64,000 nucleotides of DNA from Streptomyces sp. 549. Lineage in GTDB: Bacteria > Actinomycetota > Actinomycetes > Streptomycetales > Streptomycetaceae. The position numbers were made by a program, and so were the translations under genes. Below, piece after piece: positions 16,229-25,072 of the stretch. Numbering within the stretch: the first letter of the stretch is position 1; each line of letters begins with the position of its first letter. The DNA is taken from NCBI RefSeq assembly GCF_030124175.1, contig NZ_JASKMT010000007.1, positions 186,001-250,000 of the forward strand. The letters are read 5' to 3'. Below the pieces are notes generated by a model. That model saw only the letters and a list, made by a program, of their open reading frames with translations. It made no database searches and was not told the DNA's origin.

Positions 16229-17649
16229 CTGGGCTGGGACTCCTCGGAGTTGTCTGCGGTGAGGGGGGCCGTGCGGCGCCTGCGCACGAACCAGAAGGCA
16301 GCGGCCATCACGGCCAGGGAGGCGGCTGCCAGGGAGATCGGCAGTGCCGCGGAAGCGGAGGTGGAGGCGGCCGGCTCGACGTCGTCGGCGGCGGTGACGG
16401 CCGGGCTGGGGGAGGAGGAGGGAGAGGGGGCGGCCTCGGTGGGGTCCGAGCCCAGGTCGGGAAGCGGCGGCAGCGTGGCCTTGCCGTCCAGCGCGACGGC
16501 CAGGGACACCGGGTCCATGGCCGTGCCCGCCGGGTACAGGCCGTCGAAGAACGCCGCTCCCTGCTTGGTGAGTTCGGCCGGCGCCTCGGTCACCGCGAGC
16601 AGGCCGCCGGAGGGCTTGAGGGGCGCGTCGAAGACGGCCAGGGACCGGCCGCCGGCCGAGAGAGTGCCCTTGCCGCCCTTCACCTTCACCGACAGCTCCT
16701 CCAGGGTGAGATCGAGGTCCTTGCCGGTGAAGGTGACGCTGCCGCGAAGGTCGGCGGACAGTTCCTTGCCGTCGGCGTTCCAAGTGCCCTTGAGCAGCGG
16801 GAAGCGGAACAGCGCGCCGCCGTCCTTCGCCCCGTCCGCGGTCTTCCACTCGCCCGACACCAGGTCGCTGCTCACGTGTTCGCGGAACGTGCGCCGCACA
16901 CCCCAGTCGAGGGCCGCGCTGTGCACGGCGGCCGACCCGTCCGACGGGCTCTTCGAACTGCCGGTCGCCGCGTCACTCTTCTTCGGTGACGGAGCGGGGG
17001 TGGCCGGGGCGCTGGTGGCCGCCGGGGTGCGCACGTCCACGGACAGGCTGACCGGGTCCAGCGGGGTGCCGGCGGCGTAGTAGCCGGCGAAGGCGGTGGC
17101 GCCCTCGGCGGTGAGGGTGGCCGGGACCGAGTTGAGGGCGATCGGCGACCCGCCGCCGCGCATGTCCACGCCGCCCAACCGCAGGTTGGCCAGCGGGACC
17201 TGGGCGCGGTCGGTGTAGGTGCCGCTGCCCCTGGCCTTGCTGCGCATGTCGGCGTAGAGCGTGCCCGAACCACCGCTGATGCGGACGGTGGGGCGGCTGA
17301 TGGTGAGGTCGAGTTCCTGGGAGCCGTCGGCCGCGCGGTGGCCGGTGAAGCGCACCCCGCCGCCGAAGGACGCCCGGAACGCGCCGGAGTCGGGGTCGTA
17401 GCCGCCGCTGGCGGAGTGGAACCGGAACTGGTTGGCGCCGACCGTGCCGGCCCCGCCGACGAGGCTGAAGCCGCCCTGCGCGATCGGGCCGGTCACGTAG
17501 GTCTGGAACGAGGACTTCACCCCCCAGTCCAAACGCCCGCCCGCGACGGTGCGTTCGGCCGCCTGGGCCGGCAGCGCCGGCAGCAGCGCCGCGACGAGCG
17601 CGGCAAGGAGTGCTGCGGCGAACGGGCGCCGTAGTCCGAACGAGGGCAT
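16225..17649 (-). CDS. membrane-anchored protein with two HtaA heme-binding domains
   Basis: 474 residues. Signal peptide 1-31 (LPALPAQAAE). HtaA domain 1 is about 39-205 (LDWGVKSSFQTYVTG), a Pro/Ser/Lys linker 208-242, and domain 2 about 246-415 (LDWGVRRTFREHVS). A C-terminal transmembrane helix (about 438-458) is followed by RRRR. Unlike its partner it has no LPXTG-like signal, so it should stay in the membrane. First gene of a two-gene leftward unit, with an iron box 36 bp upstream and coupled translation into the second gene. Inferred role: pass heme from the wall protein to HmuT. Confidence 0.9.
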   Translation of the reverse strand: MPSFGLRRPFAAALLAALVAALLPALPAQAAERTVAGGRLDWGVKSSFQTYVTGPIAQGGFSLVGGAGTVGANQFRFHSASGGYDPDSGAFRASFGGGVRFTGHRAADGSQELDLTISRPTVRISGGSGTLYADMRSKARGSGTYTDRAQVPLANLRLGGVDMRGGGSPIALNSVPATLTAEGATAFAGYYAAGTPLDPVSLSVDVRTPAATSAPATPAPSPKKSDAATGSSKSPSDGSAAVHSAALDWGVRRTFREHVSSDLVSGEWKTADGAKDGGALFRFPLLKGTWNADGKELSADLRGSVTFTGKDLDLTLEELSVKVKGGKGTLSAGGRSLAVFDAPLKPSGGLLAVTEAPAELTKQGAAFFDGLYPAGTAMDPVSLAVALDGKATLPPLPDLGSDPTEAAPSPSSSPSPAVTAADDVEPAASTSASAALPISLAAASLAVMAAAFWFVRRRRTAPLTADNSEESQPR

Positions 17650-17684
17650 GACGGGGTCCTCCCGGGGCGACCTGGGCTAGCGAA

Positions 17685-17703
17685 TGAGGTAAGGCTAACC
17701 TAA
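17685..17703. promoter_or_regulatory. iron box (DmdR1/IdeR-type) in the hta-hmu divergent promoter
   Basis: TGAGGTAAGGCTAACCTAA agrees at 16 of 19 positions with the Streptomyces iron-box consensus as I know it (TTAGGTTAGGCTCACCTAA). It lies between the divergent HtaA and HmuT genes, so one site may repress both units when iron is sufficient. Confidence 0.85.
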
Positions 17704-17812
17704 GCTATCGGCGTCTCCGCGGAAACCCCCGTCCCGACCGAACCGCCGCCCCCTCGAACCGCGCCGCGCACCGGCCCTCGCCGCACGCGGCCCCATGGAA
17801 GGCAGCCCGCCC

Positions 17813-18829
17813 GTGTCCTCACCACCCCGCTCGCTCCGGGCCCTTGCCGCTCTGCCCCTCCTGGCGCTGGCGCTGGTCCTCGCTGCCTGCGGCGGGCCGG
17901 ACAGCGGCCAGGACCGCGCGCCCGGGGCCGAGGCCACCGCCGACCGGGTCGAACCGCTCTCCGGCCCGGCGCCCCGGGCCGCGCTGCCCGTCACCGTCGA
18001 CTCAGCAGACGGCCGCCGGGTGACGGTGCGCAGCACCGAACGGGTCGTCCCGCTCACCGGCTCGCTCTCCGAGATCGTCTTCGCCCTCGGGCTGGGGGAG
18101 CAGGTGGTGGCCAGGGACATCACCGCCACCTTCGAAGAGGCCGCGGACCTGCCGGTGGTGACGCGGGCCCACGACGTGTCGGCTGAAGGCGTGCTGTCGC
18201 TGAAGCCCACCCTGGTGCTCGCCGAGACGACCACCGGACCGGCTGAGGCCGTCGACCAGATACGTGCCGCCGGCATCCCGCTCGTGGTGGTCGAACCGGC
18301 CCGCGCGCTCGACGACGTGGCCGACCGCATCACCGCGGTGTCCGGCGCCCTGGGCGTCCCGGACGCCGGGGAGCGGCTGCGCGAGCGCACCGCGGAGCGG
18401 ATCGACGCCGTGCGCGCCGACATTCCCGACACGGACGAGCGGCCCCGCGTCGCGTTCCTCTACCTGCGCGGCTCGGCCTCGGTCTACCTGCTCGGCGGGG
18501 CGGACTCCGGCGCCGGCTCGCTGATCGAGGCGGCCGGTGGAGTGGACGCGGGTACCGAGTCGGGTCTGACCAAGGACTTCACCCCGCTCACCAGTGAGGC
18601 GCTCGCCAAGGCCGCGCCCGACGTGATCCTGGTCATGACCAAGGGGCTGGAGTCCGTGGACGGCGTGGACGGGCTGCTGAAGATCCCCGGCGTAGCCGAG
18701 ACCCCCGCCGGGCTGGACCGCAGGATCGCCAGCATCGACGACGGTCTGCTGCTCAACTACGGCCCGCGCACCGACCGGGTGCTCGCCGACCTCGCCCGCC
18801 AGATCCACCGCGACGGCGGCAGCCGATGA
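17813..18829 (+). CDS. hmuT: heme ABC transporter substrate-binding lipoprotein
   Basis: 338 residues. A signal peptide ends in a lipobox (LVLAAC), then an acidic linker and a periplasmic-binding type III fold (PF01497-like): VVPLTGSLSEIVFALGLGEQVVARD, then LSLKPTLVLAETTTGPAEAVDQIRAAGIPLVVVEP. The GTG at 17813 is chosen because GGAAGG lies about 10 bases upstream; an ATG six codons earlier has none. It would take heme from the HtaA proteins. Stop overlaps the HmuU ATG by 4 bp. Confidence 0.9.
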   Translation: MSSPPRSLRALAALPLLALALVLAACGGPDSGQDRAPGAEATADRVEPLSGPAPRAALPVTVDSADGRRVTVRSTERVVPLTGSLSEIVFALGLGEQVVARDITATFEEAADLPVVTRAHDVSAEGVLSLKPTLVLAETTTGPAEAVDQIRAAGIPLVVVEPARALDDVADRITAVSGALGVPDAGERLRERTAERIDAVRADIPDTDERPRVAFLYLRGSASVYLLGGADSGAGSLIEAAGGVDAGTESGLTKDFTPLTSEALAKAAPDVILVMTKGLESVDGVDGLLKIPGVAETPAGLDRRIASIDDGLLLNYGPRTDRVLADLARQIHRDGGSR

Positions 18830-20067
18830 GCGCGCCCTCCCGCCCGGACGCCCGCGACGACCTCCCCGCCCCCACCGCCCCGGCAGCCGCCGCCCGGACG
18901 CCCGCGACACCCGCGAGGGAGCGGCCTGGTGACGGGCTGTCCGAAGGCGAACCGTCGGGAGGCGAACCGTCCGCGGGTAAGCCGTCCGCGGGCAAGTCGT
19001 CCGCACGCGGAGAGTTCACCAACGCCACGCCGCTCCGGCGGCGTTCGCGGACCGCGCTGCTGACGGTGCTGCTCACCGCCGCCCTCGCCGGCGCCGCCCT
19101 GCTGTCCGCAGCGGTCGGCGCCTACGGCATCCCGCTCGGCGACGTGCTGGGCTCGCTCGCGCACCGGCTGGGGCTGGGCGGTGCGCCGCTCGACCGGGTC
19201 GGGGAGAGCGTGCTGTGGAACGTCCGTCTGCCCCGGGTCGCGCTCGCGCTCCTGGTGGGGGCCTCGCTGGGCTGTGCCGGAGCAATCACCCAGGGCGTGT
19301 TCGGCAACCCGCTCGCCGAACCGGGCGTCATCGGCATCTCGGCGGGCGCCGCGGTGGGAGCGGTCGCCTCGATCGCCTTCGGGCTGTCCTTCTTCGGCCC
19401 GTGGACGGTGACCGTCTGCGCCTTCGCCGCCGGGCTGATCACCGTGCTGGCCGTCTACGCACTCTCCCGGTCGGGCGGGCGCACCGAGGTGGTGACGCTG
19501 ATCCTGACCGGCATCGCGGTCAACGCCTTCGCCGGAGCGCTCATCGGCCTGTGCATCTTCTTCGCCGACAACGCCCAGATCACCCAGATCACCTTCTGGC
19601 AGCTCGGCTCGGTCTCCCAGGCCACCTGGCCCAAGGTCCTCGCCGTGCTGCCGTGCGCCGTGCTCGGGTTGCTGCTCGCGCCGCTGCACGCCCGCAAGCT
19701 CGACCTGCTCGCCCTCGGTGAACGGCCCGCCCGCCACCTGGGCGTTGACGTGGAACGGCTGCGGCTCACCCTCATCCTGGTGGTCGCGCTGCTCACCGCG
19801 GCGGCCGTGGCGGTGGCCGGGATCGTCGCCTTCGTCGGGCTGCTCGTGCCCCATCTGCTGCGCATGGCGGCCGGACCGGGACACCGCTTCCTCGTCCCCG
19901 GCAGCGCACTGGGCGGCGCGCTGGTCCTGGTCGTCGCCGATCTGGCTGCGCGAACCGTCGCCCAGCCCGCCGAACTGCCGCTCGGCGTGCTCACCGCACT
20001 CTTCGGCAGCCCGTTCTTCTTCTGGCTGCTGCGCAGGACCCGACGCAGGCAGGGAGGCTGGGCATGA
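18826..20067 (+). CDS. hmuU: heme ABC transporter permease, FecCD family
   Basis: 413 residues. The first 70 or so are a hydrophilic Pro/Gly/Ser-rich tail with near-repeats (GEPSGGEPSAGKPSAGKSSA), longer than usual for the family. About ten transmembrane helices follow with FecCD motifs: LPRVALALLVGASLGCAGAI, GVFGNPLAEPGVIGISAGA and, near the end, GIVAFVGLLVPHLLR. It forms the membrane channel for heme with HmuV and HmuT. ATGA overlaps on both sides couple it to its neighbours. Confidence 0.92.
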   Translation: MSAPSRPDARDDLPAPTAPAAAARTPATPARERPGDGLSEGEPSGGEPSAGKPSAGKSSARGEFTNATPLRRRSRTALLTVLLTAALAGAALLSAAVGAYGIPLGDVLGSLAHRLGLGGAPLDRVGESVLWNVRLPRVALALLVGASLGCAGAITQGVFGNPLAEPGVIGISAGAAVGAVASIAFGLSFFGPWTVTVCAFAAGLITVLAVYALSRSGGRTEVVTLILTGIAVNAFAGALIGLCIFFADNAQITQITFWQLGSVSQATWPKVLAVLPCAVLGLLLAPLHARKLDLLALGERPARHLGVDVERLRLTLILVVALLTAAAVAVAGIVAFVGLLVPHLLRMAAGPGHRFLVPGSALGGALVLVVADLAARTVAQPAELPLGVLTALFGSPFFFWLLRRTRRRQGGWA

Positions 20068-20891
20068 TCCGGTGGAGGCTCCACCCCCGGCAGCGGGCGC
20101 TGCCGCCCGTGCCCCGGGCCGGCCAGACCCTGGCCCAGGCCTGCGGACTCGGCGTGCGGCTGGGCGGCCGGGCCGTGCTGGACGGCGTGGACCTCGACGT
20201 CACCGCAGGCGAGGTGCTGGCCCTGGTCGGCCCGAACGGCGCCGGCAAGTCGACGCTGCTCGCCTCGCTCGCGGGCGACCTGCCCGCCGACCGCGGCCGG
20301 GCCCTGCTCGCGGACCGGGACAACGGCGAGTGGAGCGCCGCCGAACTCGCCCTGCGCCGGGCAGTGCTGCCGCAGGCGGCGACGCTCGCCTTCCCGTTCC
20401 CGGTGGAGGAGGTGGTGCGCATGGGCCGCGCCCCCTGGGCGGGCACCCCGGCGGAGGACGAGGACGACGAGGCCGTGGCCGCGGCGATGGCCGCGACCGA
20501 GGTCGTGCACTTCGCAGACCGCCCGTTCGGCGCGCTCTCCGGCGGTGAGCGCGCCCGCGTCGCACTCGCCCGGGTCCTGGCGCAGCGCACTCCGCTGCTG
20601 TTCCTGGACGAGCCGACGGCGGCCCTGGACCTGCGCCACCAGGAACTGGTGCTGCGGGTCTGCCGGGAGCGGGCGGCGGCCGGGGCGGCGGTGGTGGTCG
20701 TGCTGCACGACCTCCAGTCGGCGGCTGCCTACGCGGACCGGGTGGCGGTCCTGCACGACGGCCGGATCGCCGCTGCGGGCAGCCCGGCCGACGTGCTCGG
20801 CGCCGAACTGCTGAGCCGGGTCTACCGGCAGCCCGTCGAACTGCTCACGCACCCGCGCACCGGCGCCCGCCTGGTGGTCCCCGTCCGGTAG
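20064..20891 (+). CDS. hmuV: heme ABC transporter ATP-binding protein
   Basis: 275 residues. Walker A GPNGAGKST (about residues 55-63), the ABC signature LSGGERARVALARVL near 160-174, Walker B LLFLDEP near 180 and the switch His in VLHDLQSA are all present. It energises HmuU. The start overlaps the HmuU stop (ATGA). Family and gene order support hemin rather than siderophore transport. Confidence 0.93.
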   Translation: MIRWRLHPRQRALPPVPRAGQTLAQACGLGVRLGGRAVLDGVDLDVTAGEVLALVGPNGAGKSTLLASLAGDLPADRGRALLADRDNGEWSAAELALRRAVLPQAATLAFPFPVEEVVRMGRAPWAGTPAEDEDDEAVAAAMAATEVVHFADRPFGALSGGERARVALARVLAQRTPLLFLDEPTAALDLRHQELVLRVCRERAAAGAAVVVVLHDLQSAAAYADRVAVLHDGRIAAAGSPADVLGAELLSRVYRQPVELLTHPRTGARLVVPVR

Positions 20892-20956
20892 TCGCGCACC
20901 CGCCCGGTAAGGTGCCAACCTGCGAAGCGGACACGGGGGCTCGGGGAGGGCACGCC

Positions 20957-21985
20957 ATGAGAGCGCGAGTGCTGGCTGCTGCGGGGGGCGCGGTGCTGCT
21001 GGCGGCGACGTTGTCCGGATGCCTCACCGTGCACGGTGAACGGGCCGTGGTGCCCGCCGTCGACAAGGCGGAGGCCCGCCAGGTGCTCAAGGAGTACGTG
21101 CGGGACGTCGACAAGGCCCAGCGGACCTTCGACGCCGACCTGAGCGCCAGGGTCGAACGCGGCGGACTGGGCGAGATCGAACACGCCGCGCTGCGCGCCA
21201 GGAAGGCCGTCGCCCCGGACGGCAACCCCGACCACGAGCCGCTGGAGCTGAGCGCGCCGCGCTTCCACATACCCCGTCAGGCGGGCTGGCCCAAGTACTT
21301 CCTGGTGGACGCCGCAGCCGGCCCGGACAGCCGGCGGCTGCTTGCGTTCACCCGGGAAGGCGTCGACGAGAAGTGGAAGGCCGCCTACTCCGCACGGCTG
21401 GCGCCCGGCGACGTGCCCGAGTTCGCCACCGACGCCGACGGCCACGCCCTGCCGGTCACCGGCAGTGGCGGTTCCGAGGACGGAGACGGCAAGGGTGACG
21501 GCGGGGACGGCAAGGGTGACGGCGCCGGTGAGGGCGGCAAGCTGCTCGCCGATCCCGGCGAGCTGAGCGCCGCCTACACCGGTTACCTCCAGGACGGCCG
21601 GGGCAGCACCTTCGCCGACGGTCCGCAGACCAGCGAACGACGTGCCACCCGGGCCCGGTCCGCCAACCGGCCCGCCGCCCGCAACGAGTGGGCGGACCTG
21701 CCCGCCAGCAGCAAGCAGTACCCGCCGATGGGCCTGTACACCGAGGACGGCTCGGCGCTCGTCTTCTTCACCTCGCACCACCAGACGAAGCAGACCGTCG
21801 CCTCCGGCTACACCCCCAAGGTGCGCCCGCTGGTCAAGCCCCTGCTGAAGGGCGAGCCCAAGCAGTGGCTCACGCAGGTCTTCGTGACCGTCCAGGCGGT
21901 GGTGGTCCCGCCGGACGACGCGGCCGAGGACCAGGTGCGCTTCCTCGACCAGCGCACCGGCCTGGTCTCCGCCGAGGGCGGCTGA
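20957..21985 (+). CDS. secreted lipoprotein of unknown function
   Basis: 342 residues from the ATG with GGGGAGGG upstream. A short signal peptide ends with a lipobox (LSGC). The mature part has two segments separated by a Gly/Asp/Lys linker (GDGKGDGGDGKGDG) near 170-185; the first contains FHIPRQAGWPKYFLVDA. No domain recognised. It follows hmuV by 65 bp on the same strand and faces heme oxygenase, so a role in heme uptake or its stress is possible but is inference from position only. Confidence 0.7.
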   Translation: MRARVLAAAGGAVLLAATLSGCLTVHGERAVVPAVDKAEARQVLKEYVRDVDKAQRTFDADLSARVERGGLGEIEHAALRARKAVAPDGNPDHEPLELSAPRFHIPRQAGWPKYFLVDAAAGPDSRRLLAFTREGVDEKWKAAYSARLAPGDVPEFATDADGHALPVTGSGGSEDGDGKGDGGDGKGDGAGEGGKLLADPGELSAAYTGYLQDGRGSTFADGPQTSERRATRARSANRPAARNEWADLPASSKQYPPMGLYTEDGSALVFFTSHHQTKQTVASGYTPKVRPLVKPLLKGEPKQWLTQVFVTVQAVVVPPDDAAEDQVRFLDQRTGLVSAEGG

Positions 21986-22027
21986 GACCTGGCGGTCGGC
22001 ACTCGGGCGCTGGGACCCGACGGGCGC

Positions 22028-22693
22028 TCAGGCGCTGAGCGGGAACTGGGCGCCCAACTCCCGGAACACGGCGGTGTTCAGCGCGAACGCCCGTCGGCAC
22101 TCCTCGATGATGCGCTGCTTCTCCAGGTCGTCCACCGGTACTGCGTCGAGCAGTTCGCGGTACTCCCGCTTGAACGCCGCCGGGTTCTGGATCCCGTCGA
22201 AGACGTAGAACCGGACGCCGTCGCCCTTGCGCTCGAACCCCCAGGTCCGCTCGGCGGTGCCGCGGATGATCTGGCCGCCGGAGAGGTCGCCGAGGTAGCG
22301 CGTGTAGTGGTGGGCCAGGTAGCCGCCCGGCCAGTCGAGGGCGAGTTCGGTGACCCGGGTGGCGTAGTCGGCGGTGGCGGGCAGCGGCTTGAGGCCGGCG
22401 GCCCAGTCGTCACCGCCGTGCAGGTGGCGCAGGTCCTGCTCCAGCGCGGCGACCCGGAACAGCTCGGGCCGGATGAACGGGCCGGCCACCGGGTCGGACA
22501 GCAGGCGCCCGGCTGACTCCTCCAGCGCCCGGTAGACGAACCACAACTGCTCGGTGTACCGGGTGTAGGCCGCCACGCCCAGTCGGCCGCCCAGCAGGTC
22601 CCCCATGAAGGAGGAGTTCTCGGCTTCCGTGTGCTGCTCCTGCGAGGCGGTGCGGATCAGCTGGGAGAACGGCGTTGTGTCGGACGCGGCCAA
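22028..22693 (-). CDS. hmuO: heme oxygenase (biliverdin-producing)
   Basis: 221 residues, normal length for bacterial heme oxygenase. The proximal heme ligand His is in SQEQHTEAE (H21), and the distal-helix motif YLGDLSGGQ lies near 133-141. It opens heme to biliverdin, CO and ferrous iron, completing the uptake route encoded next door. The start is TTG with GGAGG eight bases upstream; no ATG or GTG nearby gives a better fit. Its promoter overlaps an iron box. It is convergent with the lipoprotein gene. Confidence 0.93.
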   Translation of the reverse strand: MAASDTTPFSQLIRTASQEQHTEAENSSFMGDLLGGRLGVAAYTRYTEQLWFVYRALEESAGRLLSDPVAGPFIRPELFRVAALEQDLRHLHGGDDWAAGLKPLPATADYATRVTELALDWPGGYLAHHYTRYLGDLSGGQIIRGTAERTWGFERKGDGVRFYVFDGIQNPAAFKREYRELLDAVPVDDLEKQRIIEECRRAFALNTAVFRELGAQFPLSA

Positions 22694-22769
22694 GGCGGGC
22701 CTCCGGGACCAGGAGTGATGAGGAATACGGGACGACCTCAGGGAAGCGCGACCGCGCTTGCCTGCACAG

Positions 22770-22798
22770 ATCCTCCTACTTAGGCTTACCTAAGTCAA
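22770..22798 (-). promoter_or_regulatory. hmuO: iron box overlapping the heme oxygenase promoter
   Basis: On the minus strand TTGACT (-35, 22798-22793) is followed 17 bases later by GAGGAT (-10-like, 22775-22770). The spacer holds TTAGGTAAGCCTAAG, a good match to DmdR/IdeR boxes; the palindrome spans 22778-22795. Repression by iron-loaded DmdR1 is expected. The rest of 22694-23046 contains no gene. Confidence 0.78.
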
Positions 22799-22909
22799 TC
22801 CCTTGTCGACGCGCTGTCGGCAAAAGCCATCCTATCCGGCCACCGCGTCGGGGAAACGTGAAGAAGCCGTCCGGCGGCCCGGTCGGGCCGCTGCGCGGCA
22901 CACGTGCGA

Positions 22910-22949
22910 CCGCCTCCGCCTCCCGCGGCGAGGCGGGTGGCGGAGGCGG
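22910..22949 (-). terminator. hairpin downstream of map
   Basis: A perfect 11-bp stem (22910-22920 with 22939-22949) with an inner CCCGC/GCGGG pairing, about 100 bases past the map stop. No T-run, so function as a terminator is tentative. Confidence 0.45.
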
Positions 22950-23046
22950 CAGGGGCAGTCGGGAGGGCCGGGTCCGGGTGCTCGGGGGCCGAGTCTTCGG
23001 GGGCCGGGGGCCGGAGGCCGGGGGTGGAGGTCCGGGAGTCCGGGGG

Positions 23047-23904
23047 TCAGGGCTCGGTGAGGATCTCCGCGCCGGAGTCCGTCACCACGAGCGTGTGCTC
23101 GAACTGCGCGGTGCGCCTGCGGTCCCTGGTGACGACCGTCCAGCCGTCCTCCCACATGTCCCACTCGTGTGTGCCGAGCGTCAGCATCGGCTCGATGGTG
23201 AACGTCATGCCCGGCTGCATCACCGTCGTCGCCCGCGGGTCGTCGTAGTGCGGCACGATCAGGCCGGAGTGGAAGGACGTGCTGATGCCGTGCCCGGTGA
23301 AGTCGCGCACCACGCCGTAGCCGAAGCGCTTGGCGTAGGACTCGATCACCCGGCCGATGATGTTGATCTGCCGGCCGGGGCGGACCGCCTTGATGGCCCG
23401 GTTCAGCGACTCCCGGGTCCGCTCGACGAGCAGCCGGGACTCCTCGTCCACGTCCCCGCACAGGTAGGTGGCGTTGTTGTCGCCGTGCACACCGTGGATG
23501 AACGCGGTCACGTCCAGGTTCACGATGTCGCCGTCGCGCAGCACGGTCGTGTCGGGGATGCCGTGGCAGATGACCTCGTTGACCGAGGTGCACAGGGACT
23601 TGGGGAAGCGGCGGTAGCCCAGCGTGGACGGGTAGGCGCCGTGGTCGCACATGAAGGTGTGCGCCACCTCGTCGAGCGTGTCGGTCGTGGCCCCGGGGGC
23701 GATGTGGCGCGCGGCCTCGGCGAGCGCCTGCGCCGCGATGCGGCCGGCGATCCGCATGCGCTCCAGCGTCTCGGACGTCTGCACCTCGGGGCCGGTGTAG
23801 GGGGTGGGCGCGTCCTTGTCGACGTACTCCGGGCGCGGGATGGCAGCGGGCACGGCGCGCCTCGGGGAGAGGGTGCCGGGGACGAGGAGAGACTGGCCAG
23901 ACAT
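23047..23904 (-). CDS. map: type I methionine aminopeptidase
   Basis: 285 residues, with an N-terminal extension of about 40 residues as in actinobacterial MetAP1c. Metal ligands are seen in order: Asp in VNLDVTAF, Asp in HGDNNATY, His in DFTGHGI, Glu in FTIEPM and Glu in AQFEHTL. It removes the initiator Met from new proteins. The ATG at 23904 ([10 protein letters not shown]) is preceded by TAGACT seven bases upstream with no Shine-Dalgarno sequence, so this is another candidate leaderless gene. Confidence 0.95.
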   Translation of the reverse strand: MSGQSLLVPGTLSPRRAVPAAIPRPEYVDKDAPTPYTGPEVQTSETLERMRIAGRIAAQALAEAARHIAPGATTDTLDEVAHTFMCDHGAYPSTLGYRRFPKSLCTSVNEVICHGIPDTTVLRDGDIVNLDVTAFIHGVHGDNNATYLCGDVDEESRLLVERTRESLNRAIKAVRPGRQINIIGRVIESYAKRFGYGVVRDFTGHGISTSFHSGLIVPHYDDPRATTVMQPGMTFTIEPMLTLGTHEWDMWEDGWTVVTRDRRRTAQFEHTLVVTDSGAEILTEP

Positions 23905-23957
23905 GCGCGTGAGTCTAACGGTGACGTCCCGCGCGCCCGTGGGGCAGCATGAGGAGC

Positions 23958-24263
23958 ATGGCACTCTTCCAGCGCAAGACCGTCGGCAAGCCCGGTGAGT
24001 GGTACTACTGCCTCAAGCACCAGAAGGTGGAGGAGGGGCCAGAGTGCCCGGCCAAGGACCGCTTCGGCCCGTACTCCTCCCGCGAGGAGGCGGCGCACGC
24101 GATGCAGACCGCCCGCGAGCGCAACCTCCAGTGGCAGAACGACCCCCGCTGGCACGACGCGGACGGCCCCTCGGGCACACCCGACGGCACTCCGGACGGC
24201 ACTCCCGACGGCGACGGCACCGCGCCGGGCGGAGGCCCCGGCGCCGACGGCCCCCGCGGCTGA
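23958..24263 (+). CDS. small conserved-type hypothetical protein
   Basis: About 101 residues. The N-terminal two-thirds is a compact aromatic unit ([32 protein letters not shown]), followed by an SREEAAHAM helix; the tail is a low-complexity [13 protein letters not shown] run. Two Cys and one His in the core could bind a metal, but no known motif was recognised. An in-frame ATG at 23949 is an alternative start. Divergent from map. Function unknown. Confidence 0.65.
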   Translation: MALFQRKTVGKPGEWYYCLKHQKVEEGPECPAKDRFGPYSSREEAAHAMQTARERNLQWQNDPRWHDADGPSGTPDGTPDGTPDGDGTAPGGGPGADGPRG

Positions 24264-24305
24264 CCGTCGGCGGGTGCGCGTCGGCGGGTGCGCGTCCGCC
24301 GATGC

Positions 24306-24914
24306 TCACCAGGGGTCGGGCGGCGCTGAGGTGAGGTGGTCGGCGAGCCGGGACAGCCGGTCCCGGAAGCGGCGCCCGGGCCGGGGCCGCGGCGGGCTGT
24401 CCTCCCCGGCGGCGGCGCTCACCAGGTGCTGCACGGTGTCCAGGTCCAGGGCGTCGGCGTCGGCGGAGAGCACGTCGTGGGCGAGGCCGCGCAGCTCCGC
24501 GGTGTCCGCCAGGCCGGTGTCCATCGTGAACACGCCGCACCCCGCGCGGCGGGCGTCCTGCACCCGCTCCAGCAGTCGTTCCCCGGGCTGGTCGGGCGCC
24601 ACCACCAGCAGTGTCTCGCCCCGCCGGGCCGCCTCCAGGCGCCCGAGGCCGACCGAGAGGTGGGCCGGCGCCGCTTCGGGCACCCGGTGCCGGACCAGCG
24701 TCGGCGACAGCTCCGGCAGCCCCGACCACGCCGCCTCGTCGTCCAGGTGCGCCGCCAGGTGCCAGGGCTCGTACGTCTCCCCGCCCACCAGCAGCAGCCC
24801 GCCGCCGTGCGGGCCCACCGACGACCTGACCGACCCGGCGAACCGCCGGGTGGTCCGCAACCACTCCGTTCCCGCGAGCACCTCGCGCAGCAGCGCCACC
24901 CGTACGGCGTCCAT
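24306..24914 (-). CDS. hypothetical cytoplasmic protein
   Basis: 202 residues from the chosen ATG (MDAVRVALLREVLAGTEWL). A central alpha/beta pattern (GGGLLLVGGETYEPWHLAAHLDDE, RGETLLVVAPDQPGERLLERV, AGCGVFTMDTG) resembles a SIS-like or Rossmann-like sugar-phosphate or nucleotide binding fold, but no signature is decisive. The frame is open to 25088, with an alternative ATG at 24971. The C-terminus is basic and helical. Divergent from npdG. Confidence 0.6.
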   Translation of the reverse strand: MDAVRVALLREVLAGTEWLRTTRRFAGSVRSSVGPHGGGLLLVGGETYEPWHLAAHLDDEAAWSGLPELSPTLVRHRVPEAAPAHLSVGLGRLEAARRGETLLVVAPDQPGERLLERVQDARRAGCGVFTMDTGLADTAELRGLAHDVLSADADALDLDTVQHLVSAAAGEDSPPRPRPGRRFRDRLSRLADHLTSAPPDPW

Positions 24915-25072
24915 GTCCGCATCGTGCCGCACGGGGTGGGCCGGGGTGACGTGAACCGGCGGGTAACCCATCGCGAGCCCGCCCGTGCGGCGCCGGGCTC
25001 GACGGACGTCCGGGACGCGCCTGTTACTCCCCGGTAGGCGCCGGGGGCGGTGGTGCTGGCAGGATCGGGTCC

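Noticed and set aside
14165..17080. A 971-codon plus-strand frame
   Set aside because: It is the shadow of the two HtaA genes, whose domains and signal peptides are clear on the minus strand.
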